From an uncultured archaeon (GTDB lineage: Archaea > EX4484-52 > LFW-46), in the NCBI GenBank assembly GCA_902384675.1, contig CABMCT010000014.1:1-32396 (forward strand): 32,396 nt of DNA. The letters are read 5' to 3'. The notes under the pieces are model-generated. The model had not been told where the DNA came from, searched no databases, and was given only the letters and a program-made list of their open reading frames with translations. Of this stretch, positions 1 through 8,522 are shown one piece after another. Both the position numbers and the translations under genes were made by a program. How positions within the stretch are numbered: position 1 is the stretch's first letter; every line of letters begins with the position of its first letter.

Positions 1-372
1 AAATTCATCCAGAGTCTTTCCCCATTCTTTCTTGAAATACGCGACATGAAGCGGTACGCCGAGCTTTTTGCACAGCGCTTTGGCATGCTTCTCTGTCCGG
101 TAGCCTTTGATGCCTTCGTTTATAAGAATTGCCGACAGTTTGATGTTCCTGCGCTCCTTAAGTATCGAATGAAGAATATAGAGCAGCGCGCAAGAGTCCT
201 TTCCGCCCGAAAGCCCCACTGTAATGTGCTTTTTTCTGTCGATTAATTTGTTCTCGCGGATTGTGCGCTTGACAATCCGTTCGAATGAGCGGATGAAATG
301 CCTTCTGCACAAAGCGCGGCCTTCGTAGCGGCGGAAAATTACGGCGGGTTTTGAACAGTAGGAACAGTGCAT
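1..372 (-). CDS. tRNA 2-thiolation protein, TtuA/Ncs6 (CTU1) family, partial
   Basis: The gene starts at 372 and runs off the window start, leaving 124 N-terminal residues. A zinc-finger pattern C3-x2-C6 ... C22-x2-H25 is followed by the PP-loop SGGKDS (residues 55-60), the ATP pyrophosphatase signature. Zn finger plus PP-loop is the architecture of TtuA/Ncs6/CTU1, which adenylate a tRNA uridine and replace its oxygen with sulfur. Whether the target is U54 or wobble U34 cannot be told from this part. The second half, with the catalytic and Fe-S cysteines, lies outside the window. On the minus strand a TATA-like ATTTAATA (393-400) lies about 25 nt upstream with no Shine-Dalgarno, so the mRNA is probably leaderless. 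That box overlaps the stop codon of the upstream gene. Confidence 0.88.
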   Translation of the reverse strand, partial: MHCSYCSKPAVIFRRYEGRALCRRHFIRSFERIVKRTIRENKLIDRKKHITVGLSGGKDSCALLYILHSILKERRNIKLSAILINEGIKGYRTEKHAKALCKKLGVPLHVAYFKKEWGKTLDEF

Positions 373-394
373 AAAATACGTTTCGCGCGGAGTA

Positions 395-874
395 TTAAAT
401 AGTTGAATTTACTTCAGAAAGCAATACTCGCCACTCTTCGGGTGAAAGGAATATCTTGCAGTCCTCTTTTCCGTAGTCTCCGGGACCTTTTTTTCTTTCG
501 ATGAAAACCCCTCCGTCAGGGCTGTGATGTATGCTTGTTTTTTCGTCAGGCTTAAAATACCCGTCATCAGGTAAACTAAGAATAGCATTGACATAATTTA
601 TGATTGGTGCTAAAAGCCCCGAATCGTTCCCAGTGCCGCTTTTCTCTTCTTTCTTTTTGCGCCATTTTTCAAAGTAGCATATGTAGGTTAGAGGCATATT
701 CTGCGCATAATCCCAACGAAAGTCTTGCGGAACACCATATCGGTGTCTGGAAGGTATTAGCTGCATACCGAAAAAAAGTTTTTTTTCGCCGCTGTTCATC
801 GTTATTATGTCAGCTTTGTTAGGGTCATATACAAACGGACCACATTTGGCATTGAGCATATGATTTGTTGCCAT
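395..874 (-). CDS. hypothetical protein, 159 aa
   Basis: I do not recognise this protein. It is soluble, with no signal peptide or membrane segment, and is rich in charged residues (a KWRKKKEEK stretch near the middle). It ends in a segment reading FLSPEEWRVLLSEV that looks like a terminal amphipathic helix. The start at 874 gives M-A-T-N-H; a second Met at residue 6 (859) lies a better distance (about 27 nt) from the TATA-like TTTAAAAATC at about 883-892, so the shorter leaderless start is possible. Its stop codon overlaps the promoter of the downstream thiolase gene. Confidence that this is a real gene rests on length, uninterrupted frame and spacing. Confidence 0.6.
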   Translation of the reverse strand: MATNHMLNAKCGPFVYDPNKADIITMNSGEKKLFFGMQLIPSRHRYGVPQDFRWDYAQNMPLTYICYFEKWRKKKEEKSGTGNDSGLLAPIINYVNAILSLPDDGYFKPDEKTSIHHSPDGGVFIERKKGPGDYGKEDCKIFLSPEEWRVLLSEVNSTI

Positions 875-957
875 AGAAGATTTTTAAATGATTCTGACAG
901 GCCATTTTCGCAAGAAGTGCCGATTTCTTTGGTTTGGATACCGTAATACTTAGGTAT

Positions 958-1311
958 TTATATAATTGCTATCTTATGTCCGATTTCTATCTTTCCTTTC
1001 TCAATCGCCCCCTCCGGCAATTCAATCAGTATATCAGCATCGCGCTTGGGCGCAAGGTAGGGCGTGAACGGCATAACGCTTTTGTACAAATCAACCACTG
1101 TGCCATTGCGCAAGTACACCACATCTATAGGGAAAAAGACAAAGAACATATGTATTGCCGCAGAACTCCTGGATGCCCTTCCGAAATCAAATACAAGCGC
1201 GTAATCCACCTTTTCTCGAAACATCAGGCCGCGAAGTTTGCTAAATATAGTTTTTGCAAAAACAACTTTTTCACAAATGATTTTTTTAGTCGTCCGGTTG
1301 ATAAGCTTCAT
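958..1311 (-). CDS. DUF192 family protein
   Basis: The 117-residue protein covers a whole DUF192 domain. Recognisable segments are KLRGLMFRE near residues 26-34, ALVFDFG, a central HMFFVFFPIDVVYL (the family's M-x-FP-IDV-F core), and the final ELPEGAIEKGKIEIGHKI (the family's L-E-x-G-x2-x5-x-I-G-D/H-x-I end). The family is a small beta-barrel of unknown biochemical function; bacterial members are often secreted, but no signal peptide is seen here. A Shine-Dalgarno AAGGGAGAT (1314-1322) precedes ATG 1311. The gene follows the YvcK/CofD-like gene by 19 nt on the same strand, so the two are probably co-transcribed. Confidence 0.85.
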   Translation of the reverse strand: MKLINRTTKKIICEKVVFAKTIFSKLRGLMFREKVDYALVFDFGRASRSSAAIHMFFVFFPIDVVYLRNGTVVDLYKSVMPFTPYLAPKRDADILIELPEGAIEKGKIEIGHKIAII

Positions 1312-1330
1312 CTATCTCCCTTCCATTGTG

Positions 1331-2290
1331 CTAAAGAATTGAATAAATCAATTTTCCCAATTTTTCCGCGTCATGGATAATTTCCCCGCTTTCCGGCAGG
1401 AGGTCAGATCCTATAAATTTTTTCTTATCCAAACCGTTGTCTATATTTAGCGGCTCAAGTGCAAGCGGATGCTCTTTCTTATGCTTTGCTATTCTTTCTT
1501 TTGAAGGAATTTTATTGTTATAAATCACAAAATCCAGGGCGCATCCAAGGCATTTTTCTGTTTCTTTGACAAAATCCATAACCGAAAAATTATCAGTTTC
1601 GCCGTGTTTTGTCATCAGGTTGCATACAAGAATTTTTTTCGCCTTTGTCTTTTGCATTGCTTCTTTTGCTCCTTCAGGAATAATGCATGGAATCAGGGAA
1701 GTATACAAATCCCCCGGGCCTATAATAATCGCGTCTGCTTTCTGTATTGCCTCAAGCACAGGCGGGTAAGCAGAAGCTTTTGGCTCCAGATAAATGCTTT
1801 TGATTTTCATGCATTTTCTTCGCTTTTCCGGAACATCGATTTTATCTTCGCCGATAACGGTTTTTCCGTTTTGGAGCTCTGCGCAAAGATGAGCATTATC
1901 AATAGTTGCCGGCAGCACTTTTCCTTTCACTTCCATGAATTCGTGCAATATTTCAAGCACTTTCTTGTAATCCTTTAGGCTAGTTTGGAGGCCTGCGATA
2001 AAGATATTGGCAAAGGTGTGCCCTTTGTTCCCGTTGCCAAAACTTTCATGCCCGAACCTGAAATTCCACAATTCTTTTTTCCACTTGGGTGCTTCTGATA
2101 ATGCTAAAATATGCCGTCGGATATCTCCCGGGGGCAGTATGCCAAAATCCTGTCTTAATTGCCCTGTCGAGCCGCCATTGTCTACCATAGTAGCAACAGA
2201 AGCGATGTTGACAGGATATTTTTTCAGCGGCATAAGGACTGCCCTTGGCATCGCGTTCCCGCCGCCAAAACAGACAATGTTTTTTGACAT
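1331..2290 (-). CDS. YvcK/CofD-like family protein
   Basis: At 319 aa this matches the CofD/YvcK (UPF0052) family. The N-terminus has a GGGNAMPRAVL loop (family consensus GGGTGL-x-LL), then ATMVDNGGSTGQLR and FGILPPGDIRRHILAL, which are the family's D-GGSSGRLR and LPPGDIRNCL motifs. A later segment reads IIIGPGDLYTSLIPC, again typical. CofD makes the 2-phospholactate unit of F420, while YvcK-type proteins bind nucleotide sugars and influence carbon and envelope metabolism in bacteria. The DNGGSTGQLRQDFGILPPGD block favours the YvcK branch, so I do not assign F420 synthesis. Shine-Dalgarno GGTGGG (2294-2299) lies 3 nt before ATG 2290. Its TATA-like GAATATAAG (2315-2323) forms one edge of double-hairpin element A. 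Confidence 0.85.
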   Translation of the reverse strand: MSKNIVCFGGGNAMPRAVLMPLKKYPVNIASVATMVDNGGSTGQLRQDFGILPPGDIRRHILALSEAPKWKKELWNFRFGHESFGNGNKGHTFANIFIAGLQTSLKDYKKVLEILHEFMEVKGKVLPATIDNAHLCAELQNGKTVIGEDKIDVPEKRRKCMKIKSIYLEPKASAYPPVLEAIQKADAIIIGPGDLYTSLIPCIIPEGAKEAMQKTKAKKILVCNLMTKHGETDNFSVMDFVKETEKCLGCALDFVIYNNKIPSKERIAKHKKEHPLALEPLNIDNGLDKKKFIGSDLLPESGEIIHDAEKLGKLIYSIL

Positions 2291-2317
2291 ATACCCACCA
2301 TTCCATTTTAAGGCTTA

Positions 2318-2416
2318 TATTCAATTGCGCACTTTTTTAATATGATATTTGCAATTGAATAGATTGCGAATTTAAGCACACATAAGATATTTATCAAACC
2401 TCCTTAAATTCGCAAT
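2318..2416 (-). repeat. Double-hairpin element, copy A
   Basis: Two adjacent perfect inverted repeats: an 11-bp stem 2318-2328/2351-2361 and a 14-bp stem 2363-2376/2403-2416 with a 26-nt loop. The loop itself holds a small GATA..TATC mini-hairpin. Copy B (5993-6095) has the same layout with compensating base changes in both stems. The stop codon of the upstream HAD gene (2394-2396) falls inside the second loop. The minus-strand 3' edge supplies the TATA-like sequence of the downstream YvcK-like gene. Confidence 0.75.
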
Positions 2417-3110
2417 ATATCACTTTCGCTAATGCAGACCCAAGTTCGGAAAGCGATTTTATCGTAAAATCTGCTGCTTTATCGGTATTATTCTCTGAAA
2501 TAAGAACCGTTTTTATTCCGAGCTTTTTTGCAGGTGTGATGTCGCGCTCAATAGAATCGCCTGCAACAACCGCCTCTTGCGGCGGAATTTTCAGTTTATC
2601 CAGCGCGATTTTAAAGTAATTTTCGCTTGGCTTCAGTTCCCCCGCGGTTTCGCAGCTTACAATGAATTTGAAGTATTTCCTCCACTTCCCGAAAACACGA
2701 TTCAGTTTCATTTCAAGGAACGGCTCGCATTCATCGCTTGCAATTGCAAGAGTGTACTTTTTTTGAAGCGCAGCAATAGTTTTTTTGGCGTCTTTTTCAT
2801 ATTCCAAGTCAGTAAGAACCTGTTTTCTGAAAATATCCAGCGCGTTTTTTATGGCTTTTTCTGATATGCCTTTTCCAACGCCGAACTGCGAAATAACTAT
2901 CCTGAGGCTGTATTCGCGGCTTCTTTTTTCTGTGCTTTGCGCGTCTTTGGAGTTAAGGATTTCTTTGACGCAATTCTTCCACGCGCGCTCAAAAGCCTCT
3001 CTATTGATTCCTGTTTCTTTAGAAATATAATCAAACATCTTCGCATACGCGTTCTTGGTCACGACCTTGTAAAGCGTGTGGTCTGCATCGAAGATAATGG
3101 CTTTGAGCAT
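2394..3110 (-). CDS. HAD-superfamily hydrolase
   Basis: The 238-aa protein shows all four HAD motifs: I, IIFDADHTLY with the nucleophile and acid/base aspartates D8 and D10; II, LAIASDE; III, the lysine in GELKPSENYF; IV, VVAGDSIERDITPAKKLGI (G-D-x4-D). The helical cap between motifs I and II is about 90 residues, like the phosphoglycolate phosphatase/YjjG-type group. Substrate is not evident. A TATA-like CTATTAAAAC on the minus strand (about 3131-3140) lies about 25 nt before the start codon, consistent with a leaderless mRNA. The last codons, including the stop, are written by hairpin element A, so the C-terminus may have been altered by insertion of that element. Confidence 0.88.
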   Translation of the reverse strand: MLKAIIFDADHTLYKVVTKNAYAKMFDYISKETGINREAFERAWKNCVKEILNSKDAQSTEKRSREYSLRIVISQFGVGKGISEKAIKNALDIFRKQVLTDLEYEKDAKKTIAALQKKYTLAIASDECEPFLEMKLNRVFGKWRKYFKFIVSCETAGELKPSENYFKIALDKLKIPPQEAVVAGDSIERDITPAKKLGIKTVLISENNTDKAADFTIKSLSELGSALAKVIYCEFKEV

Positions 3111-3159
3111 AGTATATTTTGGGTTTTGGGTTTTAATAGCCTTTAAAGATTACAGATAC

Positions 3160-3570
3160 TCAGCCGCTAATGCGGTATTTTATTCTAATTGGGCTTTCGC
3201 CGACTTCGCATTTCCTACCTATTTTTTTGAATTTGTCCTGAAGAAGCGCCCTGTAGCCGATCACCAGAAAATCCTCTTCGCAAATCTGTTCATAATCGTA
3301 ACTATCGCATAAAGAAATACTCCGATTAAAATCCTGAGAACTTTTAGAGCTTATTTTTATCACATTAGTGTGCATTAACTCTCCAAATCTGCTTCTGCCA
3401 TGGTATTTATCTTTTTCAATTTCGGTTATGCCGCTTAAATATACCGGAGTTTTATAAGATGTCCATGGCTCTTTTTCAATATAAATTACATCTTTTCCAT
3501 TTTCCTTTGCATCCAAAAGCTCTTGTTCAATTTCGTCAATTTGGCTTCCTTCAAACTTTATAATTTTCAT
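3160..3570 (-). CDS. hypothetical protein, 136 aa
   Basis: Unrecognised soluble protein. I chose ATG 3570 rather than an upstream in-frame start at 3609 because a Shine-Dalgarno GGTGAT (3575-3580) sits 4 nt before it and the upstream extension is hydrophobic and unconvincing. The N-terminal 40 residues (IEQELLDAKENGKDVIYIE) predict helix-strand. Three Cys residues occur in the C-terminal half (near SLCDSYDYEQICEED and RKCEVGE), without a clear metal motif. It lies between the HAD gene and the divergent Lrp gene. No function is inferred. Confidence 0.6.
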   Translation of the reverse strand: MKIIKFEGSQIDEIEQELLDAKENGKDVIYIEKEPWTSYKTPVYLSGITEIEKDKYHGRSRFGELMHTNVIKISSKSSQDFNRSISLCDSYDYEQICEEDFLVIGYRALLQDKFKKIGRKCEVGESPIRIKYRISG

Positions 3571-3666
3571 TTTTATCACCACATAATAGATACTACTTAT
3601 CAGTTGCATTTATTATAGACTGACATATATTTACCTTTTTCCTCATTTTTGCCTTAAAAAAAGAAC

Positions 3667-3677
3667 AAATATATAAA
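3667..3677 (+). promoter_or_regulatory. TATA box of the Lrp-family gene
   Basis: The sequence AAATATATAAA is centred about 27 nt upstream of ATG 3700. That is the archaeal TATA-to-start spacing, so transcription should begin at or next to the start codon (leaderless). Confidence 0.6.
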
Positions 3678-3699
3678 TTCCATTTAATAAAATTAGTTT

Positions 3700-4194
3700 A
3701 TGTTATTCGATAGCTTCAATAAACCTAAAAAAATAAGCCAAATAGACGCGCTTGACAGGAAAATCCTGAATCTTCTTTCCGATAACAGCAGGCGCAAACT
3801 TATCGATATTGCGCGCGAACTCGGCCTTTCCATACCCTCGACAAAGGCAAGAATCGGCCGCCTGGTGGACGAGAAGATAATCACCAGATTCACAATCCAT
3901 GCAGATACCGAAAAAACAGGAATGCCGATAGGCGTCCATGTCCGGGTAAAGCTGAATAAAATCACAGAGGCGCGGCAGAACGAGTTTATCGCCCACCTTA
4001 AGAAAAACAAAAACGTAATTGATATTTTCTCCATTATCGGCCAATACGACCTCCTGCTTGTGGTTATTGCAGAAAGCTCAACAGAAATAAACAAAATACT
4101 CTTTAAAATACGCCATGATTTTACTGATATAATTTCTGACTGGGAAACGAATTACATAATGGAAATATACAAGCTGGAAGAATATAGTTATTAG
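3700..4194 (+). CDS. Lrp/AsnC family transcriptional regulator
   Basis: The 164-aa protein opens with ISQIDALDRKILNLLSDNSR and a helix-turn-helix around residues 30-62 (DIARELGLSIPSTKARIGRL), the N-terminal DNA-binding domain of Lrp/AsnC. The following region has the beta-alpha-beta-beta-alpha-beta layout of the RAM effector-binding domain (VHVRVKLNK ... VIDIFSIIGQYDLLLVVIAES, matching the family's V-x2-x4-G-x-YD-L-L). Such proteins form octamers or dimers and control amino-acid or energy metabolism genes in archaea. The target is not evident. It is transcribed alone and convergent with the thermosome gene, from which it is separated by a hairpin terminator. Confidence 0.9.
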   Translation: MLFDSFNKPKKISQIDALDRKILNLLSDNSRRKLIDIARELGLSIPSTKARIGRLVDEKIITRFTIHADTEKTGMPIGVHVRVKLNKITEARQNEFIAHLKKNKNVIDIFSIIGQYDLLLVVIAESSTEINKILFKIRHDFTDIISDWETNYIMEIYKLEEYSY

Positions 4195-4212
4195 AAATTA
4201 GAAAAACAAAAA

Positions 4213-4233
4213 CCTCCGGCTCTTCACCGGAGG
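4213..4233 (-). terminator. Intrinsic-type terminator of the thermosome gene
   Basis: A 7-bp GC-rich stem CCTCCGG/CCGGAGG with a 7-nt loop is followed on the minus strand by TTTTTGTTTTT. It lies 14 nt beyond the thermosome stop codon. A bacterial-style hairpin plus U-tract is less usual in archaea, where T-runs alone suffice. It may also end Lrp transcription on the other strand, although there the downstream sequence is not T-rich. Confidence 0.6.
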
Positions 4234-4246
4234 CCTAAATCGTTCT

Positions 4247-5896
4247 CTAGTATTCCCCGCCCATGCCACCCATACCGGGCATTCCTTCAGGCATTCCGCC
4301 GCCCTTTGACAGCTTTGAGGCCGAGATGACATCGTCTATTCGCAATATCATTTCTGCAGCCTCTGATGCGGATTTTATCGCCTGCGTCTTGATTTTGAGC
4401 GGCTCTATGACATTGATGGCCTTCATGTCGCTGATTGTGTTTTTCATCACATCAACGCCTGCAGTTATTATGCCTTTCTCATGCCTTGCGCGCAATTCGA
4501 CCAGAATGTCAATCGGGTCCAGTCCCGCGTTTTCTGCAAGCGTTCGCGGTATCACTTCAAGCGCATTTGCGAATGCATTGACCGCCAATTGCTCCCTGCC
4601 GCCGACCTGGTCAGCGTATCTTCGAAGCTCTTTTGCAACCTCTGCTTCAGGAGCCCCGCCGCCTGCGACCATGAATCCGACTTCAAGGCCTGCTGCAACG
4701 CATTTTACTGCATCGTCCATTGCGCGATAAATTTCCTCGACCACGTGCTCGGTTCCTCCGCGCACAAGTATTGAAACTGCTTTTGGTTCCTTGCATTCCC
4801 GCACAAACGTCATTGCCTCCCCGCCGACTTTTGTTTCCTCAACAAGGCCTGCGTATCCTAAATCTGATTTCTCGAGGTCGTCAAGGCTTGTTACGATTCT
4901 TGCGCCGGTTGCTCTTGCAAGCGCGTCAATGTCTGATTTTTTCACTCGCCTTGCTGCGAAGATTCCCTTCTTTGAAAGGAAGTGCTGTGCCATGTCGTCA
5001 ATGCCTTTCTGGCAGAACAGGACATTTGCGCCTGATGCAGCGATTTTCTCGACCATTGTTTTGAGCATTTTTTCCTCTGATTCGACGAACGCCTGTAATT
5101 GCGAAGGGTCTGTAATCCTTATCTGCGCGTCTGTTTCTGTTTCCTTGATTTCAAGGGCAGCATCGATAAGCGCGATTTTTGCGTCCTTGACCCTTGAAGC
5201 CATTCCGGAGTGCACGCGCTCTTTGTCGACAATAATTCCCTTGATAAGCTCTGTCTCATCAGTGCTGCCTCCTGCTTTCTTTTCCATTTTCAGGTTGTCA
5301 AGGTTGATGATGACTTTGTTTCCGTTTTTTTCCGCAATTGCGACAACGCCGTCAACAGCGATTTTCGCCAGGTGCTCGCCTGCTGATTCCGCGCTTTTTC
5401 CTGTCATTGAAGTTATAGCGAGGTTTTTAAGAACTTCCTTGTCGTTTAACGTAAGAGGCATTGCGATTTTCTTGAGTATTTCAAGCGACTTGTTTTTTGC
5501 AAGCTTGTATCCTGCCGCGATTATTGTCGGGTGGACGTTCTGGTCAAGAAGTGCTTCGGATTCCTTGAGAAGCGCGCCTGCCAAAATTACTGCAGTTGTT
5601 GTCCCGTCGCCGACTTCCTTGTTCTGGGTTTTTGCGACCTCGACCACCATTTTCGCTGCGGGATGCTCGATTTCCATTTCTTCGAGGATTGTGACGCCGT
5701 CGTTTGTTATTACAACGTCGCCGATTGAGTCTGTCAGCATCTTGTCCATGCCTTTGGGCCCCAGAGTCGAGCGGACAGCATCTGCCACTGCGCGCGCTGC
5801 TGCTATGTTCTGTCTCTGCGCAGTGCGCCTGTTGTCCTTAAACGCCCCCTCGGGCAGTATGAAAATCGGTTGTCCTTGACCTGTTTGATTTGCCAT
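4247..5896 (-). CDS. Thermosome subunit (group II chaperonin)
   Basis: The 549-aa protein is full length for the family. It has the group II signatures [10 protein letters not shown] (residues 45-54), the nucleotide-binding GDGTTT (96-101), [11 protein letters not shown], and [12 protein letters not shown] in the C-terminal equatorial domain, and it ends in a Gly/Met-rich tail ([12 protein letters not shown]) that points into the folding chamber. It assembles into a double eight- or nine-membered ring that folds cytosolic proteins using ATP, with a built-in lid in place of GroES. Only one subunit gene is present here. Shine-Dalgarno AAAGGTG (5903-5909) is 6 nt before the start. A TATA-like TTTTTTAAAG near 5970 implies a leader of a few tens of nt. 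The terminator follows at once. Confidence 0.97.
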   Translation of the reverse strand: MANQTGQGQPIFILPEGAFKDNRRTAQRQNIAAARAVADAVRSTLGPKGMDKMLTDSIGDVVITNDGVTILEEMEIEHPAAKMVVEVAKTQNKEVGDGTTTAVILAGALLKESEALLDQNVHPTIIAAGYKLAKNKSLEILKKIAMPLTLNDKEVLKNLAITSMTGKSAESAGEHLAKIAVDGVVAIAEKNGNKVIINLDNLKMEKKAGGSTDETELIKGIIVDKERVHSGMASRVKDAKIALIDAALEIKETETDAQIRITDPSQLQAFVESEEKMLKTMVEKIAASGANVLFCQKGIDDMAQHFLSKKGIFAARRVKKSDIDALARATGARIVTSLDDLEKSDLGYAGLVEETKVGGEAMTFVRECKEPKAVSILVRGGTEHVVEEIYRAMDDAVKCVAAGLEVGFMVAGGGAPEAEVAKELRRYADQVGGREQLAVNAFANALEVIPRTLAENAGLDPIDILVELRARHEKGIITAGVDVMKNTISDMKAINVIEPLKIKTQAIKSASEAAEMILRIDDVISASKLSKGGGMPEGMPGMGGMGGEY

Positions 5897-5992
5897 ATTT
5901 TACACCTTTATAGAATAAACGCTTAATAGAACTCAAAGAACGTTATCCAGTAGACAGATAAGTGGGTATTAATCTTTAAAAAACTTACTTTA

Positions 5993-6095
5993 TATTCAAC
6001 CGCACATATTTTTATGAAATTCTATATTGCGGTCGAATAGATAGTGAATTTAAGCACTATAAAAAAGATACATATCAAAAGTTCTTAAATTCACT
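5993..6095 (-). repeat. Double-hairpin element, copy B
   Basis: Stems are 5993-6004/6028-6039 (12 bp, with one G-U wobble only if read as minus-strand RNA) and 6043-6054/6084-6095 (12 bp perfect, 29-nt loop). It shares with copy A the blocks GAATAGAT, GAATTTAAGCAC, AGATA..TATCAAA and CTTAAATTC. The stop codon of the upstream gene (6091-6093) lies within the outer arm of the second stem. Confidence 0.75.
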
Positions 6096-6999
6096 TTACT
6101 TCAATCCATTCATTCGGGAGGCTTCCTAAAGACGTATGCGTAATCGCATCTATCAACTCCTTTTTAACAGAATATCCTGCCGGTAATTCGCCCGGGGTAC
6201 GTTTTTCAGGAGGCACTTTTACTATTAATTCGTACATTTCCAATATTTCCCTGCAGCGATCAATTTTCGTTAATTTTTCAGAAGCAGCATCTACAAGCTT
6301 GGAATATGCTTCAACTTCGCTGCCATCGGCATATAAACCCATAAATTTTTCTAATTGTTCTTTGGATAAACCCGGCTCTTCTTGTTTTAGCGTCAGGGTC
6401 CATCGGCCGTGGTATATGCCGTTGAGTATTTCCTTTGCTATGCGGACTCCTTCTTCAGCGTCTTGTTTTTGTTCTGTGTACTCCGTTTTTGAGGAGTCAT
6501 CCAAATCTGCGCTTTCAATTACCAGTATTGCATTTTTTATTCTCGATCGTGGAGAAAGGCCCTTTTGTATACGGGCTTTTTCGACCATAGCATGAGTATA
6601 TGATTCCGACTTGCTCCCCTCCCTCTGCATTTGCATGGCATTAATAATTTCACCTGTAATGTCTTTTTCTACAGGAGCCTTTTTTTTAATTTGACCGTAA
6701 AGAGCTGCTTTAGGTACATTAGGCAAATCGATTAAAGTATATCCGCTCGGTATAACCTCCGTCCCAAACTCGATCTTTTTTTCTAAGAATGGAATCGCGC
6801 TGTAAGGTATACTGCTAAAACGTGAAGCGTACACATCCAACACTTTACCTTCATTATGTGCTTCAACGATGACCTCTTCGGGAATATGATACTTTTCAGA
6901 GAACGTTCTGTCTCTGACAAATCTTCCATTGCGAAAAGTGGCCTTTTTTTCATTCAAAATGCGATAAAATTCCTTCTGCGCTTCAACAATGTCTCTCAT
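6091..6999 (-). CDS. hypothetical protein, 302 aa
   Basis: I do not recognise this protein. It is soluble, highly charged and mostly helical. The N-terminal 100 residues contain short hydrophobic strands (YSAIPFLEKKIEFG; SGYTLIDLP), and the C-terminal 130 residues look like a helical bundle (YSKLVDAASEKLTKIDRCREI). There is one Cys and no transmembrane segment. Shine-Dalgarno AAGGTGTT (7002-7008) supports ATG 6999. The final codon and stop overlap hairpin element B, which separates it from the thermosome gene. No link to chaperonin function is inferred beyond position. Confidence 0.65.
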   Translation of the reverse strand: MRDIVEAQKEFYRILNEKKATFRNGRFVRDRTFSEKYHIPEEVIVEAHNEGKVLDVYASRFSSIPYSAIPFLEKKIEFGTEVIPSGYTLIDLPNVPKAALYGQIKKKAPVEKDITGEIINAMQMQREGSKSESYTHAMVEKARIQKGLSPRSRIKNAILVIESADLDDSSKTEYTEQKQDAEEGVRIAKEILNGIYHGRWTLTLKQEEPGLSKEQLEKFMGLYADGSEVEAYSKLVDAASEKLTKIDRCREILEMYELIVKVPPEKRTPGELPAGYSVKKELIDAITHTSLGSLPNEWIEVK

Positions 7000-7090
7000 A
7001 ACACCTTAAATCTTATTCGTATGCAATCTTTATAAGCTTTTAGTGATTTAACTACGATTAAGTTATGATAGTGTGCTGAGATAGCCGGTC

Positions 7091-7100
7091 TATAGTTAAA
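7091..7100 (+). promoter_or_regulatory. TATA-like box of rfcL
   Basis: TATAGTTAAA lies about 28 nt upstream of ATG 7124, and there is no Shine-Dalgarno, so a leaderless transcript is expected. Confidence 0.45.
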
Positions 7101-7123
7101 TATCCATTCCCCCAAACTATCTT

Positions 7124-8323
7124 ATGCTCACCGAAAAATACCGCCCCAAAACCCTCAAGGAGTTTGCAGGCAATGGCACTGCGATAACTGAAATTCTTGC
7201 ATGGGTGAAGAACTGGAAAAATGAGCCCAAAAAAATCCTTCTCATTCACGGAAAGCCCGGGGTCGGCAAAACCACATTGATAGAATTAATTGCAAAAGAG
7301 CTGAATTATCATCTTCTTGCGACAAACGCATCCGATATGCGTTCTGCAAAGGCGCTGCATGAGGGATTCGGCCATGCGCTGGAGCAGCAATCGCTTTTTT
7401 TCCGCGGAAAACTTGTTTTGTTCGACGAGGTCGACGGGCTTTCATCAGGCGACCGCGGCGGGGCAGGCGAGATTCTTAAAATCGCAAAGACCTCCAAATT
7501 CCCGATAATTCTTGTTGCAAACGACATCTACGAAAGAAAGCTTGATTCCCTTAAAAAAGCAGGCAAGGTGGTTGCGTTCCATAGCATCTATCCCGCAACA
7601 ATCGAGAAGCGGCTAAAAGAAATCTGCGCTGCAGAAGGCGTTACCTGTGACGAAAAAATATTCAAATCAATTTCTGCGTCTGCAGGCGGGGACCTGAAAG
7701 CGGCAATAAACGACCTTGAAGTTATCCTGAAAGGAAGGACTGCAGTTCTTTACGACGACTCGAAAATTCTGACATACCGCGACGCAGAAAGGTCTGTGCA
7801 GGACGCGCTTAAAATAATATTCAAGACAATGTCAGCGGATGTTGCAAGCGACTCGATGCGGGATGTGGAGAAGCCGGTGGACGAGATGATACAATGGGTT
7901 CGCGAAAATATACCTGTTGAATACGAGCGGGCAGATGATGTGGCGCGGGCATATAATGCGCTATCAAGGGCGAATGTTTTCATGGGCCGTATTGTGCGCC
8001 AGCAGTACTGGGATTACATGAGCTATGCAGGACAGCTTGCAAGCGTCGGCGTGGCCATGGCAAAAAAAGAGAAATATTCAAAATTCGTGCTTTACCGCTT
8101 TCCAGGCCGTATTGCAATGATGGGCAGGAGCAAGATTGAAAGAGCAGAGCGAGAGCGCTTTGCGGCAAAACTGGGAGAGCACCTGCATTGCGGAAGGCGG
8201 GCTGCGCGCGAATACCTGCCTTTGCTTAAAGTTCTCCAGAATAAGATGCCGCAGGATTACGAGGCGTTTATTACAGAAATTGGAGTTCATGAAACCGGTG
8301 ACGAATCAGAAGAAGACTTATAA
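7124..8323 (+). CDS. rfcL: Replication factor C large subunit
   Basis: The 399-aa AAA+ ATPase begins LTEKYRPKTLKEFAGN, the RFC-box II start. It has Walker A GKPGVGKTT (43-51), Walker B LVLFDEVDG (97-105), sensor 1 PIILVANDIY, and SAGGDLKAAINDLE, the sensor 2 region typical of the archaeal large subunit. The C-terminal collar domain runs from about 230. It opens the PCNA sliding clamp and loads it on primed DNA with four small subunits, whose gene is not in this window. It is shorter than many RfcL proteins (often about 480 aa). I do not see a clear PCNA-interacting QxxLxxFF box at its acidic end (ETGDESEEDL). The gene is convergent with the KGG cluster. Confidence 0.95.
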   Translation: MLTEKYRPKTLKEFAGNGTAITEILAWVKNWKNEPKKILLIHGKPGVGKTTLIELIAKELNYHLLATNASDMRSAKALHEGFGHALEQQSLFFRGKLVLFDEVDGLSSGDRGGAGEILKIAKTSKFPIILVANDIYERKLDSLKKAGKVVAFHSIYPATIEKRLKEICAAEGVTCDEKIFKSISASAGGDLKAAINDLEVILKGRTAVLYDDSKILTYRDAERSVQDALKIIFKTMSADVASDSMRDVEKPVDEMIQWVRENIPVEYERADDVARAYNALSRANVFMGRIVRQQYWDYMSYAGQLASVGVAMAKKEKYSKFVLYRFPGRIAMMGRSKIERAERERFAAKLGEHLHCGRRAAREYLPLLKVLQNKMPQDYEAFITEIGVHETGDESEEDL

Positions 8324-8343
8324 TAAAATCAGAACCTTTCATT

Positions 8344-8378
8344 CCGTTCAGAGCCGTTAAAGCCCGTTCATCCGTTCA
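8344..8378. repeat. Short imperfect tandem repeat of CCGTTCA
   Basis: Four near-copies of CCGTT(C/A)A occur in about 35 bp just after rfcL, spaced about 8-10 bp apart. It lies in a stretch (8324-8522) with no convincing gene. CCGGTTCT also occurs twice nearby, at 8395 and 8416. Confidence 0.4.
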
Positions 8379-8522
8379 AGGATTCCATTAATTGCCGGTT
8401 CTACGCTTCCAAATCCCGGTTCTTTTTCTTTTCTTCATCTTCATGACTTTGGTGGCTTATTGCTCTTCCGGCTCTCTCGTCATCAAATTGCGGCTTGCTC
8501 GGAGATGTTGTGCGTTCTGCCT

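Noticed and set aside
4791-5879. 362-aa plus-strand open frame
   Set aside because: It is the antisense of the thermosome gene; its composition (Ser/Phe/Ile-rich) is typical of a shadow frame and no family is recognised.
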